A stretch of 11,669 bases of DNA from Bacteroides sp. (GCA_030151885.1 JASLCG010000022.1:1-11669), one strand, 5' to 3'; shown: positions 1 to 6,690, counted from the stretch's first letter. Notes: generated from the sequence alone by a model not told the origin. A program made the numbers and translations.

Positions 1-2
1 TG

Positions 3-73
3 AGGTACCTGGCAGATTCGAACTGCCGTGGATGGTTTTGCAGACCACTGCCTAGCCACTCGGCCAAGGTACC
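3..73 (-). tRNA. tRNA-Cys (anticodon GCA)
   Basis: Read on the minus strand this 71-nt stretch folds as a full cloverleaf. The 7-bp acceptor stem is GGTACCT with AGGTACC, the anticodon stem is GTGGT with ACCAT (one G-U pair), and the T stem is GGCAG with CTGCC around TTCGAAT. The anticodon GCA lies at 39-41, giving cysteine. The discriminator base is U (position 3), the identity base expected for tRNA-Cys. The next bases read CA, so CCA is not encoded and must be added by a nucleotidyltransferase. It lies downstream of the feo genes on the same strand but has its own promoter. Confidence 0.97.
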
Positions 74-91
74 ATTTTGCTTTTGCGATTG

Positions 92-122
92 CAAAGATAG
101 AAAAGTTAATTTAGTCTGACAA
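92..122 (-). promoter_or_regulatory. Promoter of tRNA-Cys
   Basis: On the minus strand a TTG (120-122) is followed after 20 nt by TATCTTTG (92-99), which matches the Bacteroidetes -33/-7 consensus TTG...TAnnTTTG. The tRNA begins 18 nt further on. The -33 box lies inside the last codons of the preceding small membrane-protein gene. The -7 box overlaps a short inverted repeat, TTTGC-GATT-GCAAA (82-95). Confidence 0.8.
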
Positions 123-338
123 CTTTTTATTAACTTTTTTATCATTGCTTTCTGTACATGTCGATTCATGCTTATCATCTTTATCATCTAAATTCCTTAA
201 GCTACAACCAGTTGCACACGAACTACAAGGGCTTTCATTCCTTTTAGCTTTCATGAAAACATTATATATTTTATATGCAACCCATCCAAAACATATCAAT
301 AAGATGATTACTAACACCCAGTTTTGCCAATCATTCAT
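111..338 (-). CDS. FeoB-associated Cys-rich membrane protein
   Basis: This 75-aa protein resembles the small FeoB-associated Cys-rich membrane proteins often encoded just after feoB. One hydrophobic segment (about residues 7-22, after MNDWQNW) should anchor it in the inner membrane. A basic stretch follows, then a cysteine cluster of the form CxxCxxxC (C38, C41, C45), with further cysteines at 16 and 61 and a charged, hydrophilic tail. The start at 338 is chosen because its ATG overlaps the feoB TGA as ATGA (335-338), which suggests coupled translation. The frame stays open upstream to another ATG at 428, but that extension lies wholly inside feoB and does not resemble the family. The cysteines may bind iron or serve in redox or assembly of the Feo complex; this is inference, since the family's role is poorly defined. 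No terminator is visible before tRNA-Cys. Confidence 0.85.
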   Translation of the reverse strand: MNDWQNWVLVIILLICFGWVAYKIYNVFMKAKRNESPCSSCATGCSLRNLDDKDDKHESTCTESNDKKVNKKLSD

Positions 339-2794
339 AAAAAAAGTCCTCCAATTATTACTACTATTAATGCCATAACCCAAGCTAAAGCTGCTGTATA
401 ACCAACTGTAAACAGTGCCCAACCCCATCCACCAGCTTCTTGTTTAACTGCAACAATAGCAGCAACGCAAGGGAAGTACAATAAACAGAATACCATATAT
501 GCATAAGCTATAAGCGGGGTTATTCCCATTTTTTCTCCTAAATTCGTTCCATCCTCAGATCCATATAAAACAGATAGCGTACTAACCACTAACTCTTTAG
601 CGCCTGCTCCTGCTAGTAAACCCACGCCCATTTTCCAATCAAATCCAAGAGGTTTTAACGTTGGTTCTATAGTTTTACCAATCGAAGCAATATAAGAGTT
701 TTCAATCTGTTCTGATTTTGTTTCAAAGTTACCTTTAGGGAAAGCACCCAAAAACCATACAATAACAGATGCTATTAAGATGACTGTTCCCATTTTCTTT
801 AAATACTGCTCTCCTTTTTCCCATGTATGCCTAAAAATAGCCTTTGCAGTAGGCATTCTATAAGGTGGTAACTCCATTACAAACGGCGTATCGTCACCTT
901 TCACTAGAAACTTAGTAAATACTTTTGCCATAATTACGGCCATAACAATACCAAATAAATACAACGACAGTAATACTAAACCTCTATTAGATGGGAAGAA
1001 TGCTCCTATTAATATTAAGTAGATTGGGAGTCTAGCTCCACAAGACATTAAAGGATTTACCAATATGGTAACTAATCTATTTTTTCTATTTTCAATAGTT
1101 CTAGAGGCCATAATAGCAGGTACATTACACCCAAATCCCATTAGTAAAGGAATAAATGACTTTCCATGAAGTCCCATTTTAGTCATCAGCTTATCCATAA
1201 TAAAAGCAGCTCTGGACATATAACCAGACTCTTCCATTAAAGAGATGAAGAAGTAAAGTATTAATATATTAGGAAGAAAAACTATTACACCTCCTACTCC
1301 TGCTATAATACCATCAACAATCATATCTTTTAGATAGCCTTCCGACATATATGAACCGACTAACTCTCCAAACTCATCTACCAACCATTCAATACCCTCC
1401 ATAGGATACTCCCCAATTATAAATGTACATGAGAACATTATATACATCATCAAAATAAAAATTGGATAGCCCCATATTCTATGAGTTACTAAAGAGTCTA
1501 TCAGCTCTGTCACTTTACGAGGTTTACGCTTTGATGTAGTTAAAGTACGCCTTAGTAAGCCTGAAATAAAACTATATTTTGCATCTGTTATACTAGACTC
1601 TGTATCTTCTTTCAAAGCTTTAGAAACTCTTTCAGACTCTTTATCTCGTACCACTAATATATCAGTACCATTAGGAAGCTCTTTAACAATTCTATCAAAC
1701 TCAGGGTCATTTTCTAGCAACTTAATAGCTAAAAACCGTGTCGAAAATTTATGTCTTATAGACTCATTTTTAGCCAATTCTGATTTAACCTTATCTATTG
1801 ATCGCTCAATAATTACCCCATGATTGATATGGATATGTCTAAACACTTTTTTTAAATGTGTATATTCTCCGATATGTGCTTCATGCGTGCTTTCATCAAC
1901 ATATTTTTGGTGCCAGTCTGTTAATTGCTTTAAAACTTCTGAATCAATATTTCCAGCCTTATCCATAAAATCTCCACCCTCATACATATTAATAATGATA
2001 TGGAAAAGATTATGAATCCCTTTATTTTGCTTACAAATTGTTGGTACAGCAGGTACACCAAGAAGTTTACTTAACTTTATATAATCTAATGTATCTCCAC
2101 TAGCCTCTAATTCATCATAAATATTTAGAGCTATAACCATACGTAAATTCATATCGATTAACTGAGTCGTTAAATATAAATTTCTCTCAAGGTTAGATGC
2201 ATCTAATACATTAATAACAATATCGGGAGTCTCTTCTATTAAGTGCTGACGAACATATTTCTCTTCTGGAGAATATGCAGACAAAGAGTAAGTTCCTGGT
2301 AAATCTACTAACTTAAACCTATACCCTTCAAAGTCAAAGTGTCCCTCACGAGCATCTACAGTCACTCCACCATAATTTCCAACACGAGCATGTGCTCCTG
2401 AAGCTATATTAAAGAGTGATGTTTTACCACAGTTTGGATTTCCTACTAATGCAACTTTTATGATACGCCTTTTACCCATAGCAGCTGTTTTAATCTGCTC
2501 TTCAGATAGAGGTAAATCTTCTTTTATACCATCTAATATTTCATCATTTAATAAGATATCACGAGCCTCTTGTTCGTTGACGATTTCAATCATGTCGGCT
2601 TCACTCCTTCTTAATGATACCTCATAACCTAAAATACGATATTTAATAGGATCTTTGAGGGGAGCGTTTAAGATAACTTCCACAGTTTTTCCTTTAATAA
2701 AACCCATCTCAACGATTCGTTTTCTAAATCCTCCGTGACCTTTTACCTTAACTATAACGCCTTTTTCTCCTGTTTGTAATTCGGATAAACGCAT
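335..2794 (-). CDS. feoB: Fused FeoA-FeoB ferrous iron transporter
   Basis: This 819-aa inner-membrane protein imports Fe(II). Residues 1-75 form a FeoA-type SH3-like domain, and a charged linker (about 76-112) leads into the FeoB G domain. GTPase motifs are intact: G1 GNPNCGKTS (118-126), the G2 Thr at about 145, G3 DLPG (164-167) and G4 NIYD (224-227). A mostly helical region extends to about 435, followed by a polytopic membrane domain with the two FeoB gate regions, GFGCNVPA (553-560) and SCGARLPIY (584-592), and the conserved AKELVVSTL (732-740) before the last helices. FeoA and FeoB are separate genes in E. coli, but the fusion is usual in Bacteroidales such as Bacteroides and Porphyromonas. 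The start is supported by the typical FeoA opening and a promoter about 30 nt upstream. No key residue is missing. The gene is translationally coupled to the small Cys-rich gene downstream, and iron-responsive control is likely given the palindromes in its promoter region. Confidence 0.97.
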   Translation of the reverse strand: MRLSELQTGEKGVIVKVKGHGGFRKRIVEMGFIKGKTVEVILNAPLKDPIKYRILGYEVSLRRSEADMIEIVNEQEARDILLNDEILDGIKEDLPLSEEQIKTAAMGKRRIIKVALVGNPNCGKTSLFNIASGAHARVGNYGGVTVDAREGHFDFEGYRFKLVDLPGTYSLSAYSPEEKYVRQHLIEETPDIVINVLDASNLERNLYLTTQLIDMNLRMVIALNIYDELEASGDTLDYIKLSKLLGVPAVPTICKQNKGIHNLFHIIINMYEGGDFMDKAGNIDSEVLKQLTDWHQKYVDESTHEAHIGEYTHLKKVFRHIHINHGVIIERSIDKVKSELAKNESIRHKFSTRFLAIKLLENDPEFDRIVKELPNGTDILVVRDKESERVSKALKEDTESSITDAKYSFISGLLRRTLTTSKRKPRKVTELIDSLVTHRIWGYPIFILMMYIMFSCTFIIGEYPMEGIEWLVDEFGELVGSYMSEGYLKDMIVDGIIAGVGGVIVFLPNILILYFFISLMEESGYMSRAAFIMDKLMTKMGLHGKSFIPLLMGFGCNVPAIMASRTIENRKNRLVTILVNPLMSCGARLPIYLILIGAFFPSNRGLVLLSLYLFGIVMAVIMAKVFTKFLVKGDDTPFVMELPPYRMPTAKAIFRHTWEKGEQYLKKMGTVILIASVIVWFLGAFPKGNFETKSEQIENSYIASIGKTIEPTLKPLGFDWKMGVGLLAGAGAKELVVSTLSVLYGSEDGTNLGEKMGITPLIAYAYMVFCLLYFPCVAAIVAVKQEAGGWGWALFTVGYTAALAWVMALIVVIIGGLFL

Positions 2795-2826
2795 ATCTAA
2801 TTATCTTTATTTTTTTTCAATGGACA

Positions 2827-2857
2827 CAAATATAAGTATTCTTATTCTGCCAACAAA
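2827..2857 (-). promoter_or_regulatory. Promoter of the feo operon
   Basis: On the minus strand TTTG (2854-2857) is followed after 19 nt by TATATTTG (2827-2834), a full match to the Bacteroidetes -33/-7 consensus. Transcription should begin near 2821, giving a leader of roughly 25-30 nt before the feoAB ATG. Confidence 0.8.
2832..2845. promoter_or_regulatory. Inverted repeat in feo promoter spacer
   Basis: ATAAG-TATT-CTTAT is a perfect 5-4-5 inverted repeat. It overlaps three bases of the -7 box and occupies the spacer of the feo promoter, where a bound dimer would block RNA polymerase. It shares its half-site with the larger palindrome at 2867-2881. The region is AT-rich, so chance is possible. 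Confidence 0.35.
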
Positions 2858-2866
2858 CTATTTAGA

Positions 2867-2881
2867 CTTATTTTAAATAAG
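2867..2881. promoter_or_regulatory. Candidate operator, 7-1-7 palindrome
   Basis: CTTATTT-T-AAATAAG is a perfect 15-bp palindrome with 7-1-7 geometry, about 10 bp upstream of the feo -33 box and between the divergent feo and tilS genes. Fur-family boxes share this 7-1-7 layout, though these bases differ from the E. coli Fur consensus. A metal-responsive repressor or activator of feo is a reasonable inference, not a demonstrated identity. Confidence 0.4.
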
Positions 2882-2936
2882 GAATTAATCAAGATAACAT
2901 ACCCAAAATAAAAGTATAAATAATCAAACGAAACAG

Positions 2937-2944
2937 TATATTTG
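2937..2944 (+). promoter_or_regulatory. -7 box of tilS promoter
   Basis: TATATTTG is an exact match to the Bacteroidetes -7 consensus and ends 8 nt before the tilS ATG. No TTG is seen at the expected -33 distance. If used, transcription would start within a few bases of the start codon, making the tilS mRNA leaderless or nearly so. Confidence 0.6.
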
Positions 2945-2952
2945 TTACTATT

Positions 2953-4233
2953 ATGATAAATCAAGTTGCAAAATATATAAACCAAGAAAGTCTATTAAAG
3001 CCAACATCTAAAATTTTAATAGGATTAAGTGGAGGAGCAGACTCTGTAGCCTTATTGCGATGTTTACTCCAATTAGACTACTCCGTTATAGCAGCCCACT
3101 GTAATTTTCATTTACGTGGACAAGAATCAATGCGTGATCAACTATTTGTTGAACAGTTATGTAACAAGTTAAACATACCTCTTGTAGAAGTTGATTTCGA
3201 TACGTATAAACATGCTGAGGAGTATAAAGTTTCTATAGAAATGGCAGCAAGAGAGCTCAGATATAACTGGTTTCAAAAAATGCTTGAAAAGCACGAGTGT
3301 ACACACATTGCTGTAGCTCATCATAAGGACGACAATGTAGAAACACTTTTATTAAACTTAGCTAGAGGTAGTGGTATCAAAGGGTTAACGGCAATACAGC
3401 CTAAAAATGGGAGTATTGTTCGTCCTTTACTTAATGTTTCTAGAGCAGAAATTATAAACTATCTTAATGAGATTAAACAAGACTATGTAATAGATAGTAC
3501 TAATCTACAAGACCAGTTTGCTAGAAATAAAATTAGACTTAATATAATACCAGAACTTGAAAAGATTAACCCATCATGCCAAAATAATATTAACAACACA
3601 ATATCATACCTTAGAGAGATAGAAAAGATATATTTAGATTCTATAGAGAAGTCTAAGCAAAGAGTCATTTCTCAAGATGTTATTCTTATTTCCGAACTAT
3701 TAAAAGAGGTATCACCACAAACGGTTTTATATGAAATATGCTATCCTCTTAATTTTAACAGTAAGCAAATATCTTCCATATATAAATCATTATATCAAAC
3801 TGAAGAAAAAACGTTTTTCAGCAAGTCACATCAGCTAGTAAGGAGTAAAGGTGCATTAATAATTCAAGATATAGATAAAGAATCCATAAACGATATACAA
3901 CCTAAACTACATTATAAGGTAGTAGCTAATGATCATAATTTTACACTTAAAAAAGATACTTCCATAGCCTACTTTGACGCTGCTTTAATAGACGAAGATG
4001 CTCTACATATTAGAAAGTGGAATAAAGGAGACTTTTTTATACCATTTGGAATGCAGGGTAGTAAAAAGTTAAGCGATTTTTTTACAGACAACAAACTAAC
4101 TGTTAATAAAAAAGATAGCCAATGGTTACTATGCCATAATAATGATATTATATGGGTAATTGGACGAAGAACAGATAATAGATATCGTGTTACTAATAAT
4201 ACGAAAAAAGTACTTATTATTACTTATAAGTAG
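2953..4233 (+). CDS. tilS: tRNA(Ile)-lysidine synthetase
   Basis: TilS uses ATP to join lysine to C34 of the tRNA-Ile that carries a CAU anticodon, so that it reads AUA and is charged with isoleucine. It acts in the cytoplasm and is normally essential. The 426-aa protein has the N-type ATP pyrophosphatase P-loop SGGADS (26-31), the family motif HCNFHLRG (49-56), the conserved AHHKDDNVET (122-131), and DSTNLQDQFARNKIR (181-195) close to the usual DS-N...RNKIR signature. A C-terminal TilS_C-like domain closes the protein, with KKLSDFF and the WVIGRRTDNRYRV region. Length fits the family. The start at 2953 gives a normal N-terminus shortly before the P-loop, and a -7 box sits immediately upstream. 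It is divergent from feoAB. No convincing terminator follows, so some transcripts may run on towards rho. Confidence 0.96.
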   Translation: MINQVAKYINQESLLKPTSKILIGLSGGADSVALLRCLLQLDYSVIAAHCNFHLRGQESMRDQLFVEQLCNKLNIPLVEVDFDTYKHAEEYKVSIEMAARELRYNWFQKMLEKHECTHIAVAHHKDDNVETLLLNLARGSGIKGLTAIQPKNGSIVRPLLNVSRAEIINYLNEIKQDYVIDSTNLQDQFARNKIRLNIIPELEKINPSCQNNINNTISYLREIEKIYLDSIEKSKQRVISQDVILISELLKEVSPQTVLYEICYPLNFNSKQISSIYKSLYQTEEKTFFSKSHQLVRSKGALIIQDIDKESINDIQPKLHYKVVANDHNFTLKKDTSIAYFDAALIDEDALHIRKWNKGDFFIPFGMQGSKKLSDFFTDNKLTVNKKDSQWLLCHNNDIIWVIGRRTDNRYRVTNNTKKVLIITYK

Positions 4234-4283
4234 TATTTTGCTTCAAAAGAACAAACAAAACACATAAAAAGAGCTGTATTATA

Positions 4284-4313
4284 TTGATTTTACAAAATAA
4301 AATGATAGCTTTG
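4284..4313 (+). promoter_or_regulatory. Promoter of rho
   Basis: TTG (4284-4286), a 19-nt spacer and TAGCTTTG (4306-4313) fit the Bacteroidetes consensus exactly. Transcription should begin near 4319, leaving a leader of about 200 nt before the rho start codon. No better promoter is seen closer to the gene. Confidence 0.75.
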
Positions 4314-4316
4314 TAA

Positions 4317-4386
4317 CATTGAAAAGCATCAAAAGGCAATCTGAGCCTTCCAATAAGGCTTTAGCCCAATGATTTCCACATTCAAT
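4317..4386 (+). promoter_or_regulatory. rho leader, 5' structured domain with alternative folds
   Basis: This segment begins about where rho transcription should start and is richer in G and C than its surroundings. One fold pairs CATTG (4317-4321) with CAATG (4367-4371), AAAGC (4323-4327) with GCTTT (4358-4362), and an inner hairpin AAGGC (4333-4337) with GCCTT (4345-4349). A competing hairpin, AGCCTT (4344-4349) with AAGGCT (4355-4360) around CCAAT, excludes the last two helices. ATTGAA (4318-4323) can also pair with TTCAAT (4381-4386). Mutually exclusive pairing is typical of regulatory leaders. I do not recognise a known riboswitch class. The folds were read by eye, without energy calculation. 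Confidence 0.4.
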
Positions 4387-4396
4387 TTTCACCCCA
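4365..4396 (+). promoter_or_regulatory. C-rich, G-poor stretch in rho leader (possible rut site)
   Basis: These 32 nt hold 12 C and a single G, in strong contrast to the flanking A/T-rich DNA, and include several pyrimidine-C pairs. Rho binds unstructured C-rich, G-poor RNA, and E. coli rho is autoregulated through its leader. A Rho loading site here would allow feedback termination. This is inference from composition and position. Confidence 0.3.
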
Positions 4397-4422
4397 TTTA
4401 ATAAAAAACAAAGAATTAAATA

Positions 4423-4486
4423 AAGATACTAGTTGTACTTAAGTTTAAAGGCGTAATTTAATCTTAATAGCCTAACTAGAAATCTT
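4423..4486 (+). promoter_or_regulatory. rho leader, 3' stem-loop domain
   Basis: AAGAT (4423-4427) pairs with ATCTT (4482-4486), and CTAGTT (4429-4434) with AACTAG (4474-4479), separated by a small 1x2 internal loop. Inside, AGGC (4449-4452) pairs with GCCT (4470-4473), directly next to the 6-bp helix. Together they make a long stem ending 31 nt before the rho ATG. There is no T-run, so it is not an intrinsic terminator. The function is unknown. Confidence 0.4.
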
Positions 4487-4517
4487 AAAATAACTACACT
4501 TATATACTATACACTAT

Positions 4518-6551
4518 ATGTATAATATTATTCAACTTAACGATAAGAATTTATCTGAACTTCAAGAAATTGCAAAGAACTTAGGAATCACTAAAACTGA
4601 ATCTTTTAAAAAAGAAGAATTGGTTTATCGTATTCTTGATGAACAAGCTATTGCTGGTGCAACAAAAAAAGTAGAAGCAGATAAACAAAAAGAAAAAAAG
4701 AAAACACGAGTTTCTACTAAAAAAGAGGCTGCTAAAAAGACTACAGCTAAAGCCACAGTAAAAAAAGACGACAAAGAAGCTACTAAAAAAGAAGAGCCTC
4801 AGAAAGAAGAAGCTCCTAAAAGAAAAGTAGGCCGACCTAGAAAAGCTGCTGCTAAAAAAGTAGAAGAATCTAAAGCAACAACAGAAAAAGTTGAAGCTAA
4901 ACCAACTAGCCCAAAAGCTGAACCTAAAAAAGAAGCAGAAAAGGCTACAACCAAAAAACAAGAGCCTAAAAAAGAGGCAAAAAAGGAAGAAATAAAAGAG
5001 GAGCCACAAAAGGAAACTACAAAAAAGGTAGTGGTTAAAAAAGAAGCTCCTAAACCAACAGCAAAAGAAGAGCCTAAAAAAGAGGTTAAAAAAGAAGAGG
5101 TTAAAGAGCAACCCAAAAAAGCTGAACCTAAATTAGCTTTAGACTTAGATAGCGATTCTGATTTTATTCCTATTGAAGAAATAGCTAGAATGCCTACTAC
5201 AACTGTTGCTACAATATCTCTTAATCAAGCTAACACAACCACAGCTACTGCAACAGACAAAAACAACGATACAAAAAAAGAGGCTACTACACCTAATAAC
5301 AAAAAAATAAATAGTCCACAGCCTACAAACAACAATACAAAAGAAAACAAACAATCTCCTAGGAATAATAATAGAAATCAAAGACAAAACAATCAAAAAG
5401 AAAACAGACAACAAGAAAAAGCTTTTGAATTTGATGATATTTTGAAAGGCTCTGGTGTATTAGAAACTATGCAAGATGGTTATGGTTTCTTACGCTCTTC
5501 TGATTACAACTACCTTTCTTCTCCAGATGATATTTATGTCTCACAATCTCAAATCAAACTATTTGGACTTCGCACAGGGGATGTAGTAGAAGGTGTTATT
5601 AGACCACCAAAAGAAGGTGAAAAATACTTTCCACTAGTAAAAGTCGAGCAGATTAATGGTAGAGAACCTGCATTTGTAAGAGATAGAGTTGGCTTTGACC
5701 ACTTAACACCTCTATTTCCTGATGAAAAATTCAACTTATGCAAAGGTGATAATTCAGACTCAATGTCTGCTAGAATTGTTGATTTATTCTCACCAATTGG
5801 TAAAGGTCAACGTGGTCTTATAGTTGCTCAGCCAAAAACTGGTAAAACCATATTACTAAAAAATATAGCAAATGCTATAGCAGCAAACCACCCCGAAGCA
5901 TATATGATTATGTTACTCATTGACGAACGTCCTGAGGAGGTTACTGATATGGCACGTAGCGTTAAAGCTGAGGTTATTGCATCAACATTTGATGAACCTG
6001 CAGAGCGCCACGTAAAAATAGCAGGTATAGTACTAGAGAAAGCTAAACGTATGGTTGAGTGTGGACATGATGTTATCATATTCTTAGACTCTATAACTAG
6101 ATTAGCCCGTGCATATAATACGGTAGCACCTGCCTCTGGTAAAGTTCTTTCTGGTGGTGTTGATGCAAATGCACTACATAAACCTAAAAGATTCTTCGGT
6201 GCAGCACGTAACATTGAGAATGGAGGTTCTTTGACGATACTTGCTACAGCGCTTATAGATACTGGATCTAAAATGGATGAAGTTATCTTTGAAGAATTTA
6301 AAGGTACAGGTAACATGGAGTTACAATTAGATAGAAACCTAGCAAACAAACGTATCTATCCAGCTGTTAACATCGTAGCATCAAGCACGCGCCGTGACGA
6401 TTTATTGCAAGAAAAAACTACTCTAGATCGCATGTGGATTTTAAGAAAATATCTTGCAGATATGAATCCTATTGAAGCAATAGATTTTGTAAGACAACGT
6501 TTAGAAAACACAAGAAACAATGATGAGTTCTTGTTAAGTATGAATGGATAA
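4518..6551 (+). CDS. rho: Transcription termination factor Rho with long N-terminal insertion
   Basis: Rho is a hexameric RNA-dependent ATPase and helicase that ends transcription. At 677 aa this one is far longer than the 419-aa E. coli protein. Residues 1-45 form the usual Rho N-terminal helical domain. About 47-300 is an insertion: Lys/Glu/Ala/Pro-rich to about 205, with EPKKE at 135, 149 and 185; an acidic-hydrophobic island (about 206-226); then an Asn/Gln/Thr/Lys-rich part. It holds no Cys, Trp or Tyr and only one Phe (F216), so it should be disordered. KRKVGRPRK (101-109) resembles an AT-hook. From about 303 the core is canonical: RNA-binding GYGFLRS, Walker A QPKTGKT (438-444), RPEEVTDM (471-478), Walker B ending at FLDS (522-525), Q-loop LSGGVDANAL (544-553) and R-loop KGTGNMEL (595-602). 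Such insertions are known in Bacteroidota; in Bacteroides thetaiotaomicron the region drives phase separation and alters termination. The gene has its own promoter and long leader. Confidence 0.98.
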   Translation: MYNIIQLNDKNLSELQEIAKNLGITKTESFKKEELVYRILDEQAIAGATKKVEADKQKEKKKTRVSTKKEAAKKTTAKATVKKDDKEATKKEEPQKEEAPKRKVGRPRKAAAKKVEESKATTEKVEAKPTSPKAEPKKEAEKATTKKQEPKKEAKKEEIKEEPQKETTKKVVVKKEAPKPTAKEEPKKEVKKEEVKEQPKKAEPKLALDLDSDSDFIPIEEIARMPTTTVATISLNQANTTTATATDKNNDTKKEATTPNNKKINSPQPTNNNTKENKQSPRNNNRNQRQNNQKENRQQEKAFEFDDILKGSGVLETMQDGYGFLRSSDYNYLSSPDDIYVSQSQIKLFGLRTGDVVEGVIRPPKEGEKYFPLVKVEQINGREPAFVRDRVGFDHLTPLFPDEKFNLCKGDNSDSMSARIVDLFSPIGKGQRGLIVAQPKTGKTILLKNIANAIAANHPEAYMIMLLIDERPEEVTDMARSVKAEVIASTFDEPAERHVKIAGIVLEKAKRMVECGHDVIIFLDSITRLARAYNTVAPASGKVLSGGVDANALHKPKRFFGAARNIENGGSLTILATALIDTGSKMDEVIFEEFKGTGNMELQLDRNLANKRIYPAVNIVASSTRRDDLLQEKTTLDRMWILRKYLADMNPIEAIDFVRQRLENTRNNDEFLLSMNG

Positions 6552-6571
6552 AACTATAAGACAAAATTAAT

Positions 6572-6614
6572 AAGAAGGGCGATGCTATAATACAAAGCAT
6601 CGCCCTTCTTGTTT
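6572..6614 (+). terminator. Hairpin terminator after rho
   Basis: A perfect 15-bp stem (6572-6586 with 6596-6610) encloses a 9-nt loop, 20 nt after the rho stop codon. The T-run that follows is short (GTTTATAT), so it may act partly as an mRNA 3'-end stabiliser. It separates rho from the MATE gene. Confidence 0.85.
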
Positions 6615-6663
6615 ATATATCATAAAATGTTGTGACTCTGAATATCATCTAAATAAATAAAAC

Positions 6664-6671
6664 TATATTTG
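6664..6671 (+). promoter_or_regulatory. -7 box of the MATE gene promoter
   Basis: TATATTTG matches the Bacteroidetes -7 consensus and ends 19 nt before the MATE start codon. No TTG lies at the expected -33 distance; the nearest (6630-6632) is 31 nt away. A short leader of about 14 nt is expected. Confidence 0.6.
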
Positions 6672-6690
6672 CAAACTCAAAAATATATAT

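Noticed and set aside
82..95. Inverted repeat TTTGC-GATT-GCAAA at the tRNA-Cys promoter
   Set aside because: It arises partly from the CTTTG of the -7 box itself, and the predicted transcript would start within it, so no RNA hairpin or operator is supported.
145..378. A 77-aa plus-strand open frame opposite the FeoB-associated gene
   Set aside because: It is antisense to two well-supported genes, has no recognisable motif, and lacks a promoter box.
339..428. Extended start (position 428) for the FeoB-associated gene
   Set aside because: The extra 30 residues lie entirely inside feoB in another frame. The ATGA overlap and the typical short N-terminus before the membrane helix favour the start at 338.
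4221..4232. Perfect 12-bp palindrome TACTTATAAGTA at the tilS stop codon
   Set aside because: As RNA it gives only a 4-bp AT-rich stem with no T-run, so it is too weak to call a terminator. Such a palindrome is easily met by chance in AT-rich DNA.
4581..5116. Two long open frames antisense to the N-terminal part of rho, Phe- and Ser-rich
   Set aside because: They mirror the Lys/Glu/Ala codons of the Rho insertion. AAA and GAA codons read backwards give Phe-rich chains, which explains the lack of stops. There is no promoter or homologue-like motif.
5828..6349. A 173-aa open frame antisense to the Rho ATPase core
   Set aside because: It is a shadow of a highly conserved coding region whose motifs are all in the plus frame.
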